Part shown: positions 35,159 through 44,884 of the stretch, piece after piece
Layout of the letters: every line of letters begins with the position of its first letter
Numbering within the stretch: position 1 is the first letter of the stretch
Assembly (NCBI RefSeq): GCF_000183135.1
Contig: NC_014734.1
Coordinates: 496,001-560,000 of the forward strand
Origin: Paludibacter propionicigenes WB4
GTDB taxonomy: Bacteria; Bacteroidota; Bacteroidia; Bacteroidales; Paludibacteraceae
Length of the DNA stretch: 64,000 bases
Reading direction: 5' to 3'
Program-made: the position numbers and the translations under genes
The notes under the pieces: generated by a model
The model's database searches: none
Seen by the model: only the letters and a program-made list of their open reading frames with translations
What the model was told of the DNA's origin: nothing

Positions 35159-37120
35159 ATGAAAAAATATAAAAAAATAATTATATATTGTGGTTTCCTT
35201 TTCTCTATAACGGGGATGATATCATCATGTACCTCGTATTTAGATCAAGCGAAAAACACAACGATTAATCCTGATGACGCATATAAAAACTTCACAAATT
35301 TTCAGGGTTTTGTGGAAGAAATATATAATTGCGTCCCCGATTTTGCTAATAATAATAATAATAATTTTTTTAACAATGGAGACGATGAAGCTTGGCAAGA
35401 TAATGCTAGGAATCAAGGTGCTTTGGTTTGGAAAATTGATATTGGTGATTTTTGGGCTTGGCAAAAAGAGTCTGGCTGTGTAAATTGGTTTGATTGTTCT
35501 AATTTTAGCAGTACAGCAAATGATCCAAGAAATAAGGGGCTATGGCCTGGATGTTGGTATGGAATAAAAAAATGTAATCTAGGACTTAAAAATCTAAGTA
35601 AGTTAAATGGTACGGAGGAAGAAAAAAATTTGATTGCTGGTCAATTATATTTCTTTAGAGCCTGGTTTCATTTACACCTGATTACATATTGGGGAGGACT
35701 ACCTTATATTAGTTCTGTACTACCTGCTGACCAAAAGTTGACTCTACCGCGTTTGTCTTATCAGCAAAGTGCCGATTCTGTTGCTAAAGATTTCAAAAAA
35801 GCATATGATTTATTACCTGATGAATGGGATAAAACGGTTGCAGGACAGGCAACAGCCTCAACTATTACTCCAGGAGATGCAAGTAGCAAGAATGTACTTC
35901 GTGTTAATAAATGGATGGCTATTGCTTATCTTGGAAAGAATTATTTGTATGCTGGAAGTCCGTTAATGAATATGGCTTCTGGTGGTGCTGAAGAATACAA
36001 TAAAGATTATTGTAAAAAAGCGGCGGATGCTTTTGCAGTTTTGTTAAAAGCAAGTGAGGAGGGTTCATGTAAATATAAATTGTGTCCTTTTTCTCAATTT
36101 TCTCAAAACTATATGACTTTGAGTGGTAGCCAAATTCCGTATACTAGTGAAACCATTTTCAGGGGTACATATTGGGGTGAATTAGGTTCTTCTGTAAGCC
36201 AACAATATTTGTGTGCCGGAATTCTATGGGGCAGAAGTTGGTCGCAATACCCAACTGCAAATTATGTGAATTATTTTGGTATGAATAATGGTTTACCTAT
36301 TAATGATCAAAATAAAGCTGATGTAGCTGATCCAAATTCAGGTTATGATGTAAATTATCCTTGGAAGAATAGAGATCCTCGTTTCTATTTAAATTTTGCG
36401 ATTGATACTCAGAAAATGATAAATAATGTTTCTAATCCTAGTGCCAAACCCAATCAATACGCGAATCTTTACACCGGTGGAAACTACTGTGATCCGCTTA
36501 AAGGATCTAACACTGGTTATTTGTTGATTAAGTTTGACCCGATAGGATTTAACCAATATGATGGACTTGCTGCTCACCAAATTCATCCTGTTTGGATGCG
36601 TTTGGCTGATATCTACCTGATGTATGCAGAGGCTGTAGCTGAAGGGTATGGTGACATTAATACTCCAGTCACAGTTTTTAATAAGAATGCTATTTATGCT
36701 ATAAATCAGGTTCGTAATCGCGTTGTTGTAGATAAAACAACAGATGCACGTCTACCAGGTGTGAATGCTAAATATTTGACTTCTGTTGAAAGTTTTATGT
36801 CAGAACTTAGACGTGAACGTGCAGTAGAGTTAGCTTATGAAGGACATAGATTTAATGATTTACGTCGTTGGCATTTGTTGGCTAAATACCCATATAATGT
36901 AAAAACACGTATTTATTTTGATCGTGCTATTCCTGAAACTAATAATGCAAATCCAGCTAATCTTTTCACAGATAAGACTACTCCTCAGAATAATAAAATA
37001 TTGAATTTGAGGGAAGTGCCTCAATACACACGTAATTTTTCTGAGAAACATTACTGGTTGCCATTAAAAAGGGTTGATGTAAGCATGTATCTGGAGTTTC
37101 CTCAGAATCCGGGATGGTAA
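35159..37120 (+). CDS. SusD/RagB-family glycan-binding lipoprotein (XusB-like)
   Basis: Surface lipoprotein that forms the lid over the preceding SusC pore and binds the glycan. Of 653 residues, the first 24 are a lipoprotein signal (FLFSITGMISSC, with cysteine at the cleavage site). The SusD fold shows NLIAGQLYFFRAWFHLHLIT then YWGGLPYI, KWMAIAYLGKNYLYAGSPLM, the C-terminal helix motif MSELRRERAVELAYEGHRFN then DLRRWH, and a closing YLEFPQNPGW. It is 12 bp after the SusC gene. This protein is longer than the second SusD (605), which is typical for xylan loci with two unlike pairs. Confidence 0.92.
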   Translation: MKKYKKIIIYCGFLFSITGMISSCTSYLDQAKNTTINPDDAYKNFTNFQGFVEEIYNCVPDFANNNNNNFFNNGDDEAWQDNARNQGALVWKIDIGDFWAWQKESGCVNWFDCSNFSSTANDPRNKGLWPGCWYGIKKCNLGLKNLSKLNGTEEEKNLIAGQLYFFRAWFHLHLITYWGGLPYISSVLPADQKLTLPRLSYQQSADSVAKDFKKAYDLLPDEWDKTVAGQATASTITPGDASSKNVLRVNKWMAIAYLGKNYLYAGSPLMNMASGGAEEYNKDYCKKAADAFAVLLKASEEGSCKYKLCPFSQFSQNYMTLSGSQIPYTSETIFRGTYWGELGSSVSQQYLCAGILWGRSWSQYPTANYVNYFGMNNGLPINDQNKADVADPNSGYDVNYPWKNRDPRFYLNFAIDTQKMINNVSNPSAKPNQYANLYTGGNYCDPLKGSNTGYLLIKFDPIGFNQYDGLAAHQIHPVWMRLADIYLMYAEAVAEGYGDINTPVTVFNKNAIYAINQVRNRVVVDKTTDARLPGVNAKYLTSVESFMSELRRERAVELAYEGHRFNDLRRWHLLAKYPYNVKTRIYFDRAIPETNNANPANLFTDKTTPQNNKILNLREVPQYTRNFSEKHYWLPLKRVDVSMYLEFPQNPGW

Positions 37121-37153
37121 TTAAGAATATATAATCGAAAAACAACAACAACG

Positions 37154-40100
37154 ATGAAATATATTAAAATAATATTTTTTCTTTGCGCATTTTTTAGCCT
37201 TTTCTCGCAGAAAGCTAATGCGCAAAATAGCAAGATAAATGTGTCTGCGGTAGTGCTTGATGTTAAAGGAGATCATATTCCCGGTGCAGTAATCACTAAC
37301 AATAAAGATAAAGCAAGCACAGTTTCAAATGAATCTGGTGAATTTTCTATTACTGTTTCTCCCAAAAGTGTTTTATACGTAGGAGCTGTAGGATATGAAA
37401 CTAATGTAGTTACAGCAAACGCTGAATTGAAAGTTGTAAAACTTAAATTAATCGAAAATAATTTAGTGCAAGTTGCTTTTAATAAAGCGAATAAAGCGGA
37501 CTTACAAGGAGGCGTTTCCAATTTAAATGTTGTTAATTTATTAAATAATAACTATTATAATGGAAGTCTAGATAATCTATCAAGTTTCATTCCAGGCTAC
37601 AGTAATAATATTTGGGGGCAAAGTGATAAATTGGTTTTGGTGGATGGCGTCCCACGAGATCAATACAATGTAATTCCGTCAGAAATTGATCAGATTACTG
37701 TTATGAAAAGTGCTGCTGCTATCGTATTGTATGGAAGTCGTGCAGCAAGGGGTGTAATTAATATTACTACCAAAAGAGGTATAAAAGATGAAAATAAATT
37801 TAAGGTGCGTTTGAATACTGGAATATATGTTCCAAAACGTAATCCGCAGTATTTAGGCTCAGCTGATTATATGAAATTATATAATGAAGCTCTGACTAAT
37901 GATAATAATGGAGTTGCACCTGCAACCGGTTTATATCCTCAATCGCAAATAGATGGAACTACAGCAGGTACAAATCCTATAAAATATCCTGATGTAAATT
38001 TTTATTCATCTGACTATATTAAAAAATATTCAAATCGTACTGATGTAACAACTGAATATACCGGTGGTAACAATAGAGCGCGGTTTTATTTGAATATGGG
38101 GTATTATAACACAAATACTTTGATCAATTTTGGTCATGGTAAAGATGAAGGTGAAAATAGATTTAATGTAAGAGGTAATCTTGATCTTAAATTGAGTGAT
38201 ATGATTACTGCAAAGGTAAATTCAAGTATTACATTCTATGACCAAAATACTATCAATACGGGTAGTACAGCAAGTAACGGTTATTGGCAAATGGCTGCAA
38301 CCTTACGACCTAATCAATTTGCACCGTTTATTCCGCTTAGTTATTTGCAGGGAGCAGATGCTGCAACTCAAGGTTATGTGAATAATAGTAGCTTTTTGAT
38401 TAATGGTAATAGTTTGTTAGGAGGAATTTCAACACAATTAACAAACCCTTTTGCAGATGCTTATGTTAGAGGTTACAATACTAATACAACCAGAAAGTAT
38501 CAGTTTGATGCATCATTGAATTTTGATTTGGCCAAAGTATTAAAGGGTTTATCTTTTGAAACTCAATTTGCTGTTGATTATAACTCCAGTTATCAAACAG
38601 TTCACGGAGATAATTCTTATGCGGTCTATGCGCCACTACTAAAAACTGGTGCATCCAGTTGGAGTAATGATTCTATTAAGTCATTGACTAAATATGGAAC
38701 TGACCAACTAACAAATACTCAAGGGCTGAATAATACATACGATCAACAAACTTTGTTCTTTTCAGGTGCTTTTAAATACGCTAACACATTTAATAAGGTG
38801 CATAATGTATCTGCTATGTTGCTTGGTCATACTTATAAGTTACAAGAATCTCAGGTGTATCATGCGTCAGCAGTTAATTTAAATTTTGGTCTTCAGGCAA
38901 GTTATAATTATATGCAGAAGTATTATCTGGATTTTGCAGGAAGTGTTGTTCATTCGGCTAAACTTGCTCCTGGACATCGGGATGCTTTCTCACCTACAGT
39001 ATCTTTAGGATGGAGAATCAGTAATGAAGATTTCTTATCAAAATCTGATGTTGTTAATGACTTGAAAATAACTGCTTCAGCAGGTATTTTGAATACCGAT
39101 CTTGATTTTGTTTCATTTAACAATGGTAGTCCTGTTGCAGGTAGTGGTTACTATATGTACCAAGGTATTTACTCTAACGGAGCAGGTTCATATTGGTCAT
39201 GGCAAGAAGGTCGACAACTTAGGTCTACTGATGTTACTCGTGGAGCAAACCCGAGTTTAACATTTGAAAAGAAAAAGGAAATTAGTCTAGGGTTGGAAAC
39301 TTCTCTTTTTAATAGAACTATTCAGATTAGTGGCAACTACTTTTATAATTTGATGAGTGGTATTCCTGTTCAAATTGCAAACTTATTCCCTAATTATTTG
39401 CAAGTTGCTTATCCATCGGCTTCATCTTTTATACCTTATGTTAATTACAATGAGGATCAGCGTACCGGATTTGATATAGGTGCTAACTTTAATAAACGAA
39501 TTCAAAAGTTGGATTTAAGTGTTGGAGTAGTGGCAACTTATTACCATACAAAAGCTAATGTACGCAGTGAGAATAATCAATATGCTTATCAAAATCTTCA
39601 AGGCAAGCCATTGGATGCAATTTTGGGATTGAAAAGTTTAGGATTTTTTAAAGATGCTGCCGATATAGCTGCTAGTCCGAAACAAACGTATGGTACAGTG
39701 ATGCCAGGTGACATTAAATATGAGGATGTAAATCATGATGGAGTTATTGATGATAAAGATCGTGTTTATCTGGGAACTTGGGGCAGTTATGGTTCTCCAT
39801 TGACTTTGGCTCTAAATGTAACAGCTAAGTGGAATAATTTTACGCTCTTTATACTTGCTAATAGCGGAACAGGTTCTTATGGAATGAAAAATGGCTCTTA
39901 TTACTGGGCTACTGGAGGTACTACTGCAAAATATTCTGAACCGATGTTAGGACGTTGGACTGCTGCCACTGCTGAGACTGCGACCTATCCACGATTGACA
40001 ACAACGAGTGGAGATAATAACTTCCGCAATTCAGATTTCTGGTTGTACAAAAATGACCGTATAAATTTAGCAAAGGTTCAGCTTTCGTACGATATTCCAA

Positions 40101-40258
40101 AGAAATTACTATCAAAAACATTTATTAGTGATTTGGGCGTATATATCAACGGAAATGATTTATTGCTTATTGCAAAGGAACGAGTGTTGATGGAAACAAA
40201 TATTGGCAGTGCACCGCAAACCAGATATTTCAGTGCAGGTGTAAAAGTAGCATTTTAA
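37154..40258 (+). CDS. second SusC/RagA-family TonB-linked transporter (XusC-like)
   Basis: Second outer-membrane oligosaccharide pore, 1034 residues. The signal peptide is IIFFLCAFFSLFSQKANAQ. The carboxypeptidase-like domain is poorly conserved (VVLDVKGDHIPGAVITNN, then SVLYVGAVGYETNV). The plug includes DKLVLVDGVPRDQYN and VMKSAAAIVLYGSRAARGVI. Unlike the first SusC it has no clear VVVVGYG TonB box: the equivalent stretch is LVQVAFNKANKADLQGGVSN, so TonB contact is weakened or uses another segment. It sits 33 bp after the first SusD and 25 bp before the second. Two divergent pairs probably handle different xylo-oligosaccharides. Confidence 0.9.
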   Translation: MKYIKIIFFLCAFFSLFSQKANAQNSKINVSAVVLDVKGDHIPGAVITNNKDKASTVSNESGEFSITVSPKSVLYVGAVGYETNVVTANAELKVVKLKLIENNLVQVAFNKANKADLQGGVSNLNVVNLLNNNYYNGSLDNLSSFIPGYSNNIWGQSDKLVLVDGVPRDQYNVIPSEIDQITVMKSAAAIVLYGSRAARGVINITTKRGIKDENKFKVRLNTGIYVPKRNPQYLGSADYMKLYNEALTNDNNGVAPATGLYPQSQIDGTTAGTNPIKYPDVNFYSSDYIKKYSNRTDVTTEYTGGNNRARFYLNMGYYNTNTLINFGHGKDEGENRFNVRGNLDLKLSDMITAKVNSSITFYDQNTINTGSTASNGYWQMAATLRPNQFAPFIPLSYLQGADAATQGYVNNSSFLINGNSLLGGISTQLTNPFADAYVRGYNTNTTRKYQFDASLNFDLAKVLKGLSFETQFAVDYNSSYQTVHGDNSYAVYAPLLKTGASSWSNDSIKSLTKYGTDQLTNTQGLNNTYDQQTLFFSGAFKYANTFNKVHNVSAMLLGHTYKLQESQVYHASAVNLNFGLQASYNYMQKYYLDFAGSVVHSAKLAPGHRDAFSPTVSLGWRISNEDFLSKSDVVNDLKITASAGILNTDLDFVSFNNGSPVAGSGYYMYQGIYSNGAGSYWSWQEGRQLRSTDVTRGANPSLTFEKKKEISLGLETSLFNRTIQISGNYFYNLMSGIPVQIANLFPNYLQVAYPSASSFIPYVNYNEDQRTGFDIGANFNKRIQKLDLSVGVVATYYHTKANVRSENNQYAYQNLQGKPLDAILGLKSLGFFKDAADIAASPKQTYGTVMPGDIKYEDVNHDGVIDDKDRVYLGTWGSYGSPLTLALNVTAKWNNFTLFILANSGTGSYGMKNGSYYWATGGTTAKYSEPMLGRWTAATAETATYPRLTTTSGDNNFRNSDFWLYKNDRINLAKVQLSYDIPKKLLSKTFISDLGVYINGNDLLLIAKERVLMETNIGSAPQTRYFSAGVKVAF

Positions 40259-40283
40259 TGATATTATTTTAGAATTAAAAAAA

Positions 40284-42101
40284 ATGACAATGAATAGAAA
40301 TATATTTGTAATCTTAATTCTTGCTGTGTTATTTGTCAGCTGTTCGGATGTATTAGATCCATCCTTAGAAAATAATCAAGGTAAGAATACGACTTATGTT
40401 AATCCAAATTTTGGATATAGTCTAATTGTAAATGGATATGATAGAGTACCTCTGAATAACTGGTCCTTTAACGATGTTGCAACGGATGATGCTGTGACTA
40501 ATGATCCTTCAAATAATTATTTGAAAATGGCAACAGGTCAATTGACTTCGAGTAATAATGCTGTAGATATGTGGACTAATTGTAATACAGGTATTCAATA
40601 TATGAATATCTTTATTTCTGAAGTAAACAAAATGAAGTTTACAGAAGATGCTCAGGGTGATATGATGTATAAAGATCGTATGAGAGGCGAAGCTTATGGC
40701 TTACGTGCACTCTTAATGTATCATTTGCTACGTGCTCATGCGGGTTGGGTAAATGGCAAATTGCTCGGTTTCCCGATTTTTTTGACTGAACAGGCTTCAG
40801 GTTCTAATTTTAATCTGCCACGTGCTGATTTCAATACCTGTATGACGCAAATTTATCAGGATTTAGATAGTGCAAAATCTCTTTTACCCACAACTTATAC
40901 TGATATTACCAGTACAGGTATTCCTGCTAAATATGTAAGTGCAGGTATAACTGATTATACAAAGTACAATCGTGTATTTGGTGTAAAGTTTTTAGGTCTT
41001 ATGAGCGGTCTGATTTCGCAAGCAGTTCGTGCGCAGGCGGCATTATTAGCTGCAAGTCCTGCGTTTAATGATGGATCTGCTAACGGTTCTAATGGAACTT
41101 GGGAAACTGCTGCTGTAGCGGCGGCTCAGATCATTAATTTGAAGGGCGGAATTGCTGGATTTCCAGCATATCCAGCTGCATGGTTTACTAATGGAACGTC
41201 CTGGTATAATAATAGTGCTGAAATTTCTTCATTAAATAATGGAACTAATCCTCCGGAAATGTTGTGGAGAGAGGGAATTCAAGGTGCTAACAATACGTTG
41301 GAAACCAACAATTTTCCACCATCTTTAAATGGAAATGGACGTATTAATCCTACAGAAAACTTAGTCGAAGCATTTCCAGATAAAAATGGTTATCCTATTA
41401 CTAATACAGCTTCTGTATACTCGAGCGCGAATCCATATGCAAATAGAGATCCTCGTTTGTTAAATTACATCGTAGTTCATGGAAGTAAAGCTGGCGTTCC
41501 TAACGTACCAATTAATATTGCGTCAGGTAATGATGCTGTGAATAATATTGCGACTTCAACTCGTACTGGATATTACATGCGTAAGTTGCTTAGGCAAGAT
41601 GTAAATAAAGCGCCAAATATTAATAGTACGCAAATACATTATGTCCCAAAAATTCGTTATACAGAAATTTATCTTATTTATGCTGAAGCTGCTAATGAAG
41701 CCTGGGGACCATTGGCTGATCCCAAAGGGTATGGTTATTCTGCTTACGATGTTATTAAAGCTATTAGAAAAAGAGCTTTAGGTATAGCTACAGACCCATA
41801 CTTAGAATCTATTAAAAGTGATCCGGCTGCTATGAGACAATTAATTCATAATGAACGTCGTTTAGAACTATGTTTTGAGGGTTTTCGATTCTGGGATTTA
41901 CGTCGTTGGAAAGTAACTCTTCCAGAATTAAGTGCTCCAGCTCTTGGTATTACTGTTACGGGTACTACTTCAGCTTATACAATTAGTACTCCTGCAACTG
42001 TTGAAACTAGACAATATAATGATAAAAAATATTATTATGGTCCTGTTCCTTACGGAGAAACAGTAAAATGGAGCAATTTACTTCAGAATGATGGCTGGTA
42101 A
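40284..42101 (+). CDS. second SusD/RagB-family lipoprotein (XusD-like)
   Basis: Glycan-binding surface lipoprotein paired with the second SusC. The 605 residues start with a lipoprotein signal (NIFVILILAVLFVSC). SusD motifs are GEAYGLRALLMYHLLRAHAG, FLGLMSGLISQAVRAQAALL and AASPAFND. The C-terminal signature is IHNERRLELCFEGFRFWDLR with RW following, and the protein ends LLQNDGW. An ATG two codons downstream (MNRNIFV) is an equally good start. Position and sequence match the fourth gene of a xus-type locus. The polysaccharide itself is inferred from the GH67 and GH43 genes downstream. Confidence 0.91.
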   Translation: MTMNRNIFVILILAVLFVSCSDVLDPSLENNQGKNTTYVNPNFGYSLIVNGYDRVPLNNWSFNDVATDDAVTNDPSNNYLKMATGQLTSSNNAVDMWTNCNTGIQYMNIFISEVNKMKFTEDAQGDMMYKDRMRGEAYGLRALLMYHLLRAHAGWVNGKLLGFPIFLTEQASGSNFNLPRADFNTCMTQIYQDLDSAKSLLPTTYTDITSTGIPAKYVSAGITDYTKYNRVFGVKFLGLMSGLISQAVRAQAALLAASPAFNDGSANGSNGTWETAAVAAAQIINLKGGIAGFPAYPAAWFTNGTSWYNNSAEISSLNNGTNPPEMLWREGIQGANNTLETNNFPPSLNGNGRINPTENLVEAFPDKNGYPITNTASVYSSANPYANRDPRLLNYIVVHGSKAGVPNVPINIASGNDAVNNIATSTRTGYYMRKLLRQDVNKAPNINSTQIHYVPKIRYTEIYLIYAEAANEAWGPLADPKGYGYSAYDVIKAIRKRALGIATDPYLESIKSDPAAMRQLIHNERRLELCFEGFRFWDLRRWKVTLPELSAPALGITVTGTTSAYTISTPATVETRQYNDKKYYYGPVPYGETVKWSNLLQNDGW

Positions 42102-42127
42102 TATAAATAATAAGTAATATAAAAAAC

Positions 42128-43210
42128 ATGAAAAAACTAATTTTGTTTTTATTCGTTATGACATCGTTGTCTTCATGTCATAATGATCCAATAACATTTG
42201 ATGACTTTAAATATTCTTCAGTGTATTTTGCCTATCAATATCCGGTAAGAACTATCACCTTAGGAGAAGATATTTTTGATACAAGTTTGGATAATCAGCA
42301 CAAATGTGCTATTTATGCAACAATGGGCGGTGTATATGATAATAAAAAAGATGTAATCATTAATTTTAATGTTGCTGATTCGATTTGTACAGGTTACAAT
42401 CTGGTTAGTAACCCTACCGGTGGTAGAGCTGCTAATCCAACTGTTCCAATCAGTTTTATGCCACATGATTATTATACATTAACATCAAATCAAATTGTCA
42501 TTAAGAAGGGTGATATATCTGGTGGTGTTGAGGTTCAGTTAACAGATAAATTTTTTGCAGACCCAAAATCATTGACGAATAATTATGTAATTCCGTTACA
42601 AATGACTACGGCAACAAATGTTGACTCTATATTACATGGAAGACCTTTGCACGCGGGTTTTCATCCAAGAATGTTAGATGCATCAAATTGGGATGTAAAA
42701 TCTAAAGATTATGTGTTATATGCCATTAAATACATTAATACCTGGCATGGCTACTACCTAAGAAGAGGAATAGATGTTCAAACCGGTTCTGTTAATAGTA
42801 CTATTATCAGGCATCCAAAAGATGTACAAACTTACGATGTATTAACAGATAATGCTTCTCTTACAAAATATCTATGCTATTTAACGTCCACTTCTCTTAC
42901 AGGTTTACAATATCCAGTAACATTAAAAGATGCAAGTGGATCTAATTATACTTGTAATTTAATTTTGACTTTTGACATTACTACAGGTAATTGTACAATT
43001 TCTTCTTCAGATCCAACTAATTATTCTGTAAGTGGTACTGGTTCGTTTGTAAAGAAAGGAGAAAAGAATAGTTTCGATAATCAAGACAGAGACGTGCTTT
43101 ATCTAAGTTATCAAATTAACCACATTGCTAAAGGAATAAATACTGTAACAAAAGATACACTTGTGATGAGAAATCGTGGTGTAGCTATGGAACAATTTAC
43201 AGTTAAATAA
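42128..43210 (+). CDS. DUF1735-containing surface glycan-binding lipoprotein (XusE-like)
   Basis: Predicted surface lipoprotein with a role in glycan capture; no enzyme motif. The 360 residues have a lipoprotein signal (LILFLFVMTSLSSC). A DUF1735-type domain covers roughly residues 50-190 (INFNVADSICTGYNLV, then the PHDYYTLTSNQIVIKKGDIS strand pair and VQLTDKFFADPKSLTNNYVI with PLQM). A C-terminal beta-rich domain ends in DTLVMRNRGVAMEQF. It lies 26 bp after the second SusD, fifth in the order shared with xusABCDE. A fragment homologous to its C-terminus lies only 15 bp downstream (43226-43318), so a paralogue once followed. Confidence 0.83.
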   Translation: MKKLILFLFVMTSLSSCHNDPITFDDFKYSSVYFAYQYPVRTITLGEDIFDTSLDNQHKCAIYATMGGVYDNKKDVIINFNVADSICTGYNLVSNPTGGRAANPTVPISFMPHDYYTLTSNQIVIKKGDISGGVEVQLTDKFFADPKSLTNNYVIPLQMTTATNVDSILHGRPLHAGFHPRMLDASNWDVKSKDYVLYAIKYINTWHGYYLRRGIDVQTGSVNSTIIRHPKDVQTYDVLTDNASLTKYLCYLTSTSLTGLQYPVTLKDASGSNYTCNLILTFDITTGNCTISSSDPTNYSVSGTGSFVKKGEKNSFDNQDRDVLYLSYQINHIAKGINTVTKDTLVMRNRGVAMEQFTVK

Positions 43211-43225
43211 AATACATTAATATAA

Positions 43226-43318
43226 TTATTGAACTTAAAGTACGAAACTAAAGATACTTTAGTCGTTCGCGACAGGGGTATTAAACCTGAATACTATTCA
43301 ATAGTTAAGAATCAATAG
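43226..43318 (+). pseudogene. remnant of a second XusE/DUF1735-type gene (C-terminus only)
   Basis: After a TAA at 43223-43225 a 30-codon frame runs to TAG at 43316-43318. It reads KYETKDTLVVRDRGIKPEYY and continues to VKNQ. The end of the intact gene just upstream reads TVTKDTLVMRNRGVAMEQF. The shared TKDTLV-x-R-x-RG core, the distance to the stop and the lack of any start codon show that this is the tail of a lost paralogue. The rest of 43319-43841 holds a terminator and a candidate promoter. Confidence 0.75.
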
Positions 43319-43437
43319 TGCCATTTATCAAAGTTTCAATCTGGCTGAATCACGAATTATGTTGAGAGTATTGAAATTTCGATAGATTATAACTTATACA
43401 TTATGTGTTTAGATTGAAAATAATAACTCTAGAAATC

Positions 43438-43478
43438 GAATCCCCTTCTGGTAATGCAGTAGGGGATTCTTTTTTTTT
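43438..43478 (+). terminator. intrinsic terminator of the xus-type operon
   Basis: GAATCCCCT (43438-43446), a 14-base loop, and AGGGGATTC (43461-43469) form a perfect 9-bp stem followed by nine T. It separates the transport genes from the enzyme genes. Confidence 0.92.
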
Positions 43479-43683
43479 ATCTTGAGTTTTTGTGAATAGA
43501 TTTTTATGAACTAGAATAATGATAATACTAAAGAAAAATATTCACAGGTTAGCATTGAAGAATGTACCAGGGATATAATATTTTGCTCATTGCTAAATGT
43601 CTTTCGAACTTCTTTTGTTGATAAAAATTCAATATAATAGTGAAAAAACTCGCATTGAATCAGGAGTTTTTGTTATATATTAG

Positions 43684-43691
43684 TACCTTTG
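43684..43691 (+). promoter_or_regulatory. candidate -7 promoter element of the GH43-GH67-uxu unit
   Basis: TACCTTTG matches TAnnTTTG and sits in a context (TAGTACCTTTGTTTTC) identical over 16 bases to the promoter candidate at 5775-5790. It is 150 bp before the GH43 start. No -33 box at the standard distance. Confidence 0.45.
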
Positions 43692-43841
43692 TTTTCAAAT
43701 ATAAAACCATGTTGTTGAGTCTGTATTTTTAGATTTAAAAGTTGATTTTAGAATGTACAAGGTTATATCTCAAAGGAGTAATATATAAATAATAAATAAA
43801 TATTAATGTAAACCGGTGAAGGAGCCGGAAATGAAAAAATT

Positions 43842-44819
43842 ATGAAGACACCTCGTTATCTAGTAAAAGATCTTTACACTGCTGATCCATCGGCTCACGT
43901 TTTTAATGGTAAAATTTATATTTACCCTTCCCATGATGTTGAATCGGGTATTCCTGAAAATGACAACGGAGACCATTTTGATATGCGTGATTATCATATT
44001 TTCTCAATGGATAGTATCGATGGCGAAGTAACTGATCATGGTGTGGCACTCGATGTTAAAGATATTCCATGGGCAGGTCGTCAGCTTTGGGCACCTGATG
44101 CAGCATATAAAGATGGTAAATACTACCTGTATTTTCCGTTGAAAGATAAAAATGATATTTTCCGTATTGGTGTTGCAGTAAGCGATAAACCTGAAGGTCC
44201 ATTCGTGCCTGAGAGTGATCCTATCAAAGGAAGCTTCACTATAGACCCTGCTGTTTTGCAAGATAATGATAAAGATTATTATATTTACTTTGGTGGATTG
44301 TGGGGAGGTCAACTTCAGAGATATCGCAATAATAAAGCCATTGAAAACCCAGCTGAACCTGCTGATAATGAAGATGCACTATGTGCGCGCGTTGCTAAGC
44401 TAAGCGATGATATGCTTCAATTTGATGAAGAACCACGTGACGTTCTGATATTGGATGAAAATGGTAAACCACTTACAGCAGGAGATCATGATCGTCGTTA
44501 TTTCGAAGGACCCTGGATGCATAAATACAACGGAAAATATTATTTCTCTTATTCAACAGGAAATACACACAAACTATGTTATGCAATAGGAGATAATCCA
44601 TACGGACCGTTTATCTATGGTGGCGTTATTTTAACTCCTGTAGTTGGCTGGACCACACATCACTCGATTGTTGAGTTTCAGGGTAAATGGTATCTTTTCC
44701 ATCACGACAGTGTACCCTCAGGAGGTAAAACATGGTTGAGAAGTATTAAAGTTGTAGAATTAGAGTATAACGAAGATGGTACTATAAAAACCATCGATGG
44801 AGGTGGAGAAGATAAATAA
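43842..44819 (+). CDS. GH43 family beta-xylosidase/alpha-L-arabinofuranosidase, cytoplasmic
   Basis: Five-bladed propeller glycosidase that removes xylose or arabinose from xylo-oligosaccharides. The 325 residues lack a signal peptide, so it acts inside the cell. The three expected carboxylates are visible: the base in YTADPSAHV (Asp15), the modulator in FTIDPAVL (near residue 138) and the acid in YFEGPWMH (near residue 222). The opening and the segment NDNGDHFDMRDYHIFSMD recall the GH43_1 group. A five-codon reading frame (Met-Lys-Lys-Leu-stop, 43831-43845) overlaps the start as ATGA. An AAGGAG lies in the loop of a CCGG/CCGG mini-hairpin (43813-43828), so initiation may be coupled. Xylosidase versus arabinofuranosidase cannot be decided. 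Confidence 0.92.
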   Translation: MKTPRYLVKDLYTADPSAHVFNGKIYIYPSHDVESGIPENDNGDHFDMRDYHIFSMDSIDGEVTDHGVALDVKDIPWAGRQLWAPDAAYKDGKYYLYFPLKDKNDIFRIGVAVSDKPEGPFVPESDPIKGSFTIDPAVLQDNDKDYYIYFGGLWGGQLQRYRNNKAIENPAEPADNEDALCARVAKLSDDMLQFDEEPRDVLILDENGKPLTAGDHDRRYFEGPWMHKYNGKYYFSYSTGNTHKLCYAIGDNPYGPFIYGGVILTPVVGWTTHHSIVEFQGKWYLFHHDSVPSGGKTWLRSIKVVELEYNEDGTIKTIDGGGEDK

Positions 44820-44884
44820 GCACCTTCAAAATAATCGTTCATGTGCATTAAACAAAATGCACTCAAATAAAAACAAATAACTTC

